Positions 13,538 to 17,760 of a DNA stretch of 17,760 nucleotides are shown here, piece by piece. The notes beneath the pieces are model-generated. The model made no database searches. It was given only the letters and a program-made list of their open reading frames with translations, and was not told where the DNA came from. Origin of the DNA: Alphaproteobacteria bacterium (GTDB taxonomy: Bacteria > Pseudomonadota > Alphaproteobacteria > Puniceispirillales > Puniceispirillaceae); NCBI GenBank assembly GCA_016780695.1, contig JADHLK010000013.1, forward strand, positions 1 through 17,760. Reading direction: 5' to 3'. A program made the position numbers and the translations under genes. Position 1 is the first letter of the stretch, and each line of letters starts with the position of its first letter.

Positions 13538-15712
13538 TTACGCCTGTTCAGGCTGGGCAGGCGGCAGCAGGCGGCGTTTTTTTCGGGACAGGAAAATTAG
13601 CACCAACACCAGAGCAGCCCCGGACAGGTTGGGCAGCCATTCCAGCGGCCAGAAACATAAAATCGCCGCCGCGGTGAAACCAAGCATGGCCAGCGGCCCG
13701 ACAGGCCCTTCACTGTATTTCTGGATCACCGCATTGATGGCATAAATACCAAATAACGCAAAAAAGCCCAGCTGCAGCATTTCGGTAAAACTGCCGGAAA
13801 TCATCGGCGTATAGGCAAACATCAGCGGCATGATATACAGCCCCTTGGCCAGCTTCCAGCTCTCAAACCCGGTTGCCATCGGGCGCGAGCCGGCAATGCC
13901 TGCCGCGGTAAAGGCGGCCAGACAGACGGGCGGGGTCACATTCGAATCCTGACTAAGCCAGAAAATGATCAAATGTGCAGACAGCAGAAAACTGGTCGCC
14001 ACCGCCGGGTCAATCAGCACTGGCCGGATGGTCACCGCAACCTCAAACGGGATAGCCGCCACCAAATCCCAGGCCTCTGCCCGCGTCATCCCCTCTGCCA
14101 CCTTCAGCGCGTTGGGATGCTCAACCAGAAAAAACAGCGCCGCCTTGGCCGGGTCGCTGATACCGGCGATCAGCTGCTCAACAACCAGCGTGTCAGAAAG
14201 GATGCCGGCCAGCGCCGGGGCCGTCAAAATCGCCAGGATGATATAGGCGGCTGTCACTGGCAAGCCCATCCCCAAAATCAGCGAGACCAGCCCGACCAGC
14301 ACAATCGCTATCACCATGGAACCTTGTGACCATTGGGCAATCATCAGGGAAAAGCCGTTCCCCACCCCGCTGGTAACAATCGCATTATTCATAATCCCGA
14401 TGGTTACCAGCAAAATCGCCGTCATCACCGAAGAGGTCACCCCGCTATTCAGCGCCTCGGCAATCTTCGCCGGACCCATATTCACCGGCTCAAAGCGGCT
14501 GTCTGGAGCCAGCCTTGCGACAAGGCTGGTGGCCCAGGAGGTAACAACCAGCGCAGCAATCGCCCAGCAGGCCGCATAGGCCGGCATCACGCCGCTGATC
14601 AAAAGCCATATCATCACCGCCAGCGGACAGATAAAGACCAGCCCGCCGGATAGCAGCTTTCCCATATCCACAGTCATGTCGATATCGGCATCCGCATCAT
14701 GCTTGACCGCCTCAATGCGCACAACAAAGGCAACAGACAGGAAATAAAGCAAGGCCGGTATCACCGAAACCGCAACAATCGTAGCATAGGGAATCGCCGT
14801 ATAGCTGGCCATAACAAAGGCCCCGGCCCCCATGATAGGCGGCATCAGCTGCCCGCCGGTTGAGGCCGCCGCCTCTACTCCAGCTGCAAATTGCGGGCGA
14901 AAGCCATTGGCTTTCATCAACGGGATGGTGATCACTCCGGTTGAGGCGGTATTGGCTACAGCTGAGCCGGAAATCGTGCCGGTCAGAGCTGAGGAAAGCA
15001 CCGCAACAAAAGCCGCCCCGCCCTTAATGCGCCCGGCCACAATCTTGGCCAGCTCAATGACAAAATTACTGGCACCGGAGGCGACCAGAAAGCCGCCAAA
15101 TATCATAAACAGGGTAATATTGGTTGAGGAAATACTGGCCAGAATACCAAACAGCCCCTCATCATTATACATGGTTCGGAACAGCACATCATCAGGCGGC
15201 AGGCTGGCAGCGCGGAAAATGCCCGGCAGATAGCTGCCCAGAAACAGGATGTAGCACAGGGCCAGAATAACCAGAATTGGAATAACCCAGCCAGCCACCC
15301 GCCGCGAGAGATCAATCGCTGCGATAATCAGGATAATGCCTGCCGCCCAATCAACCGGTGTCAGCTGCCAGGCCTGGCCCGTCACCGACAAGGTGCGCTC
15401 ATAAATGCCGTCTTCTGCCCAGGCCACCCAAAGCGCCGAGGCCGCCACCAGCAATCCGTAAGCCAGCGCAAGGGGAAAGCCAAACCGGCTCAGTTTGCGG
15501 TTTTTGAAAGGGCTGTAAAGAACCGAGCCCAAAAAGGCAAAACCGGCAAAATGTATCGCATTTTGCCAGCGCCCGGGTTCAATCAGATACACATTGGTCA
15601 GGATATGCCAGAGACCGAAAAGGACCGCAAAACCGACCAGAATCGTTGCGCGAAAGCGGGCCTCGCCTGCTCCCGGCTTGTCTTCAAAAGGTATGGCTTG
15701 CTTTGCATTCAT
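13538..15712 (-). CDS. TRAP transporter fused permease, TAXI type (system 2)
   Basis: Inner-membrane secondary transporter of 724 residues. An N-terminal helical part (DctQ-like, about 20-165) is fused to a DctM-like domain. Conserved DctM segments are visible at about 205-320: GGFLVASGASNFVIELAKIVAGRIKGG region, TGTISGSAVANTASTGVITIP, EAAASTGGQLMPPIMGAGAFVM; and later GMGLPVTAAYIILAILTAPAL and DSNVTPPVCLAAFTAAGIAG. The C-terminus carries extra helices and a basic tail (LSRKKRRLLPPA). It is only broadly similar to system 1 and longer, so the two are not a recent duplication. Start: ATG at 15712 with a poor ribosome site, 70 nt after the receptor stop; that gap contains a strong hairpin. The second gene of the receptor-permease-MarR-P450 series, with no terminator seen before MarR. 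Confidence 0.93.
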   Translation of the reverse strand: MNAKQAIPFEDKPGAGEARFRATILVGFAVLFGLWHILTNVYLIEPGRWQNAIHFAGFAFLGSVLYSPFKNRKLSRFGFPLALAYGLLVAASALWVAWAEDGIYERTLSVTGQAWQLTPVDWAAGIILIIAAIDLSRRVAGWVIPILVILALCYILFLGSYLPGIFRAASLPPDDVLFRTMYNDEGLFGILASISSTNITLFMIFGGFLVASGASNFVIELAKIVAGRIKGGAAFVAVLSSALTGTISGSAVANTASTGVITIPLMKANGFRPQFAAGVEAAASTGGQLMPPIMGAGAFVMASYTAIPYATIVAVSVIPALLYFLSVAFVVRIEAVKHDADADIDMTVDMGKLLSGGLVFICPLAVMIWLLISGVMPAYAACWAIAALVVTSWATSLVARLAPDSRFEPVNMGPAKIAEALNSGVTSSVMTAILLVTIGIMNNAIVTSGVGNGFSLMIAQWSQGSMVIAIVLVGLVSLILGMGLPVTAAYIILAILTAPALAGILSDTLVVEQLIAGISDPAKAALFFLVEHPNALKVAEGMTRAEAWDLVAAIPFEVAVTIRPVLIDPAVATSFLLSAHLIIFWLSQDSNVTPPVCLAAFTAAGIAGSRPMATGFESWKLAKGLYIMPLMFAYTPMISGSFTEMLQLGFFALFGIYAINAVIQKYSEGPVGPLAMLGFTAAAILCFWPLEWLPNLSGAALVLVLIFLSRKKRRLLPPAQPEQA

Positions 15713-15739
15713 GCGTCAATCCACAGCCTTGGCAAAGCC

Positions 15740-15772
15740 GGGCAGCAACACCATCAGATGGCCCTGCTGCCC
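15740..15772 (-). other. Intercistronic stem-loop between TAXI receptor and permease (system 2)
   Basis: Outer 8-bp perfect stem GGGCAGCA / TGCTGCCC (15740-15747 and 15765-15772), a symmetric 3x3 internal loop, then an inner 4-bp stem CCAT/ATGG (15751-15754, 15758-15761) capped by a 3-nt loop. No T-run follows on the minus strand, so it is not a classical terminator. A role in mRNA processing or 3'-end protection that favours receptor over permease is inference. Confidence 0.6.
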
Positions 15773-15782
15773 CAGCCTTTCA

Positions 15783-16784
15783 TCAGTTTTTCAGCCATGC
15801 CGGAATGGTCAGCCCAACTTCTTCATAATAGCGCTGGGCACCGGGATGCAACGGCACTGGCAGACCAGCCATGGCTTTTTCCACTGCCATCGCCTTGGTG
15901 GCCGGGTGGATAGCCTGCAGGAAAGGCAGGTTCTCATACATGGTCTTGGTCAGCAGATAGACATGATTCTCATCCACGCTTGCATTCACCGCCAAAAAAT
16001 TCGGCTGGGCAATGGTGGAAATATCCTTGGTCTGGCCCGGATAGGTGCCGGCCGCGATGGTATAGGGCACCCACAGGTTACGCCCGCCATCCATCTTTGC
16101 CAGCTCGTCTGCGGTAACATCCAGAATGGCGAATTTGCCACTATTGCCAGCGAACAGCTGGGTCAGCGCACCGGTTGGCGGGCCAGACGGAATACCGGCC
16201 GCTTCGATCTGGCCATTGGCCAGCGCTTCGGCAGTCGGGCCATAGCCCGCAAAGACCAGATCAAAATCATTATCCATATCAAGGCCAAGGCCGGTCAGCA
16301 GCACACGGTTTGACCCAATAGTGCCGGAATTCTTTGACCCCATCCCGGCAGCGGCCCCTTTCAGGGCAACCAGGTCGGCCATGGTTCCGCTGGATACCTT
16401 GCCAGCCGGAATGACAAATTGTTCCACATTCTGCCAGAGCATGGAAACCGAGCGCAGATTTTTCTGCGGCTCAGAAACCGGGCCTGTGCCGGTCGCGGCA
16501 TAAGAGCCAAACAGCCCCTGCAAAATGGCAAAATCAGCCGTTCCTGCGCCAAGGGCCTGCACATTTGCGCCAGAGCCGGCAGAATTCACAGCGGTCAGCG
16601 AGAATTTCTGTTTCGGCAGCAGCTTCACCTTGGACAGGGTCGCGATAGCTGTCCCCACCGGGTGATAGGTGCCGCCAGTTGAGGCGGTGTTCAATACATA
16701 GTCTGCATTCTGGGCCCGTGCCGAGCCAGATGCGACAATGGCCAGGGCCGCGGCGGCAAAGGCCGCCAGAGCAAATTTTTTCAT
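15783..16784 (-). CDS. TAXI family TRAP transporter solute-binding receptor (system 2)
   Basis: Periplasmic receptor of 333 residues. A Sec signal peptide is clear (MKKFALAAFAAAALAIVASG, cleavage after A-R-A). The mature protein opens YVLNTASTGGTYHPVGTAIATL, with the classical TAXI T-G-G-T-Y-x-P-V-G substrate loop that system 1 lacks. Further family features are FAILQGLFGSYA, a gated second lobe with VFAGYGPTAEALANGQIEAAGIPSGPP and the terminal HPGAQRYYEEVGL. Start: ATG at 16784 with GGAGG 7 nt upstream; in-frame ATGs at 16802 and 16814 would add residues before the Lys-Lys of the signal peptide and are rejected. It is the first intact gene of the minus-strand series. The ligand is unknown; an aromatic or other organic acid would fit the downstream P450. 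Confidence 0.94.
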   Translation of the reverse strand: MKKFALAAFAAAALAIVASGSARAQNADYVLNTASTGGTYHPVGTAIATLSKVKLLPKQKFSLTAVNSAGSGANVQALGAGTADFAILQGLFGSYAATGTGPVSEPQKNLRSVSMLWQNVEQFVIPAGKVSSGTMADLVALKGAAAGMGSKNSGTIGSNRVLLTGLGLDMDNDFDLVFAGYGPTAEALANGQIEAAGIPSGPPTGALTQLFAGNSGKFAILDVTADELAKMDGGRNLWVPYTIAAGTYPGQTKDISTIAQPNFLAVNASVDENHVYLLTKTMYENLPFLQAIHPATKAMAVEKAMAGLPVPLHPGAQRYYEEVGLTIPAWLKN

Positions 16785-16883
16785 TTTGTTTCCTCCGTTC
16801 ATTGGATGGCGCAAATGCTAGTTCAGCAAAAGGCTATTCTTGTTACGCACAATATCAATAAACGGGTCATTAGGGGTTGATTT

Positions 16884-16900
16884 GCCGCGGGACCCGCAGC
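16884..16900 (-). other. Small hairpin between LysR remnant and TAXI receptor gene
   Basis: On the minus strand GCTGCGG-GTC-CCGCGGC can fold into a 7-pair stem with one G-U pair and a 3-nt loop, six bases after the LysR stop. No T-run follows. It could be a weak 3'-end structure of the LysR transcript. The rest of 16785-16883 should hold the receptor promoter, but no strong -35/-10 pair was found. Confidence 0.3.
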
Positions 16901-16905
16901 CAGCC

Positions 16906-17670
16906 TCATGCAGGGGCCGAGCCGTCCGGCTTTTTGATAGAGCCGGTATCAGGCAGTCTCTTATCCAGAATTTCAATGAATTTGCGAACTTTCAGGGGCA
17001 AGAAGCGCTTATCCGGATAAATTGCGTAAATCCCCATTTCCGGAGTGATCTGATAGTCCGGGATCAGCTGTATCAGCGCCCCTGACTGAATGAGGCCGGC
17101 ACAGGCAAAGACCGGCATTCGGGCATAGCCAATCCCCTGCAGCGTAGCTGCCAGCATCATGCCCAGACTGTTTGAATAAACGCTTGGCCGCATGGCAAGT
17201 GAGCCATCCCGCCCGGCCGTATCCCGATAAGTCAGGAGCGGGCCTGAGGAGGCACCGGAATATACAACAGAAGGCAGCCCCTCCAATTGTTCGGGCGTTT
17301 GCGGCAAACCATATTTTTTCACAAATGCCGGGCTGGCGCAGACCAGCCCCGGACAGTCACACAATCTTTTAGCAATCAGGCCGGAATCCTCCAGCGCACC
17401 TATACGGATCACCAGGTCATACCCCTCTTCCACCAGATGCACCCGCTTGTCGGTAAATTCTGCATCCACGACGACATCCGGATAAAGGGCAGCATATTCA
17501 GCTATCGGCCTGACCAGAAACCGCTCGCCAAACGCCATCGGCGCATTGACCCGCAAGCGGCCTGACGGGCGCTCATGGCCTTCTGCCAGCTTTTCCAGCA
17601 AGGCAGAAATTTCATCATCCCCGCGATTGAGCGTATCATAAAGCTGCTTGCCAGCTTCAGCAAGCACCAC
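16906..17670 (-). CDS. LysR-type regulator, N-terminally truncated (lacks wHTH; probable pseudogene)
   Basis: Reading from a GTG at 17670 gives 254 residues instead of the usual 300 or so. The effector domain is intact (from about residue 35: GRLRVNAPMAFGERFLVRPIAEYAALYPDV, VDLVEEGYDLVIRIG-like block, ACASPAFVKKYG-like strand, LEGLPSVVYS, a final FIEILDKRL) and resembles CrgA-type LysR proteins. The expected winged helix is missing. Upstream in the same frame the codons R-T-A-R-S-G-N continue the normal LysR linker for seven residues, then an in-frame TAA (17694-17692) interrupts, and none of the three frames in the remaining 66 bp shows LysR helix-turn-helix sequence. This argues for a rearrangement or deletion near 17692, or a sequencing or assembly join. 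Without its reading head it should not bind DNA. It sits 121 bp upstream of the system 2 receptor gene and would once have regulated it. Confidence 0.7.
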   Translation of the reverse strand: MVLAEAGKQLYDTLNRGDDEISALLEKLAEGHERPSGRLRVNAPMAFGERFLVRPIAEYAALYPDVVVDAEFTDKRVHLVEEGYDLVIRIGALEDSGLIAKRLCDCPGLVCASPAFVKKYGLPQTPEQLEGLPSVVYSGASSGPLLTYRDTAGRDGSLAMRPSVYSNSLGMMLAATLQGIGYARMPVFACAGLIQSGALIQLIPDYQITPEMGIYAIYPDKRFLPLKVRKFIEILDKRLPDTGSIKKPDGSAPA

Positions 17671-17705
17671 ATTGCCGCTGCGGGCGGTCCGTTACCGGAA
17701 AATGT

Positions 17706-17760
17706 ATGGGATGGCACGCCTTGAGCGAGGAAGAATACAAGGAAAAAAAGGCAGAATATG
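17706..17760 (+). CDS. Possible 5' end of an unrelated plus-strand gene, cut by window edge
   Basis: From an ATG at 17706 the plus strand encodes M-G-W-H-A-L-S-E-E-E-Y-K-E-K-K-A-E-Y and runs off the window. The charged, helix-like L-S-E-E-E-Y-x-x-K-K-A-E pattern looks like coding sequence (it recalls short SHOCT-type C-terminal helices) rather than chance, and it begins where LysR homology stops. The frame is open further upstream, so the true start may differ; the ribosome site is poor. Only 18 codons are visible, so this is a weak call. Confidence 0.25.
   Translation, partial: MGWHALSEEEYKEKKAEY

Noticed and set aside
16785..16814. Ten extra N-terminal residues on the system 2 receptor
   Set aside because: The Shine-Dalgarno GGAGG lies inside this stretch, and the signal peptide begins cleanly at the ATG at 16784.
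1..17760. Insertion sequences, CRISPR arrays, tRNA or rRNA genes
   Set aside because: No transposase frames, spaced repeat arrays or cloverleaf-like sequences were recognised by reading; a dedicated RNA search was not possible.

Overview
The window looks like a catabolic and transport island from a Gram-negative proteobacterium, most likely an alphaproteobacterium and perhaps marine. This rests on moderate GC by eye, two TAXI-type TRAP transporters (tripartite importers with a periplasmic receptor) with fused permeases, a LigM/DesA-type tetrahydrofolate-dependent aryl O-demethylase and a CYP199-like P450. The taxonomic placement is inference. No rRNA, tRNA, insertion sequence or CRISPR array was seen.

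Layout. (1) Positions 1-3600: a sulfatase (minus strand, cut by the window edge) is divergent from a GntR/FCD regulator, with two copies of a 14-bp operator-like repeat between them. The regulator is followed at once by the O-demethylase, and that unit ends at a strong intrinsic terminator (3609-3635). (2) 3672-4385: an alpha/beta hydrolase, convergent with and overlapping by 4 bp a ThDP-dependent decarboxylase/synthase-like enzyme (4382-6088, minus). (3) 6089-6249: a divergent control region with two different perfect palindromes, a consensus -10 box and an intrinsic-terminator-like hairpin ending against the Shine-Dalgarno of the next gene. (4) 6253-10993: an operon of TAXI receptor, fused TRAP permease, IclR regulator and amidohydrolase-2/ACMSD-like enzyme, closed by a terminator. 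(5) 11037-11605: a small unknown gene divergent from an NrtS-like two-helix membrane protein. (6) 16784 down to 11636, minus strand: a second TAXI receptor, a second fused TRAP permease, a MarR regulator and a CYP199-like P450. (7) 16906-17760: a LysR regulator that has lost its DNA-binding domain, next to unrelated sequence.

How it may work together (inference). The two TRAP systems would import organic acids. The LigM-like enzyme and the P450 could each remove O-methyl groups from methoxylated aromatic acids by different chemistry (methyl transfer to tetrahydrofolate versus oxidative release of formaldehyde). The sulfatase and alpha/beta hydrolase could unmask sulfate or carboxylic esters, and the ThDP enzyme and amidohydrolase-2 protein could act on 2-oxo acids or carry out (de)carboxylation. 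Each module has its own regulator from a different family (GntR, IclR, MarR, remnant LysR), which suggests stepwise assembly of separately induced cassettes. No ring-cleavage enzymes or folate-recycling genes (metF or ligH type) lie inside the window.
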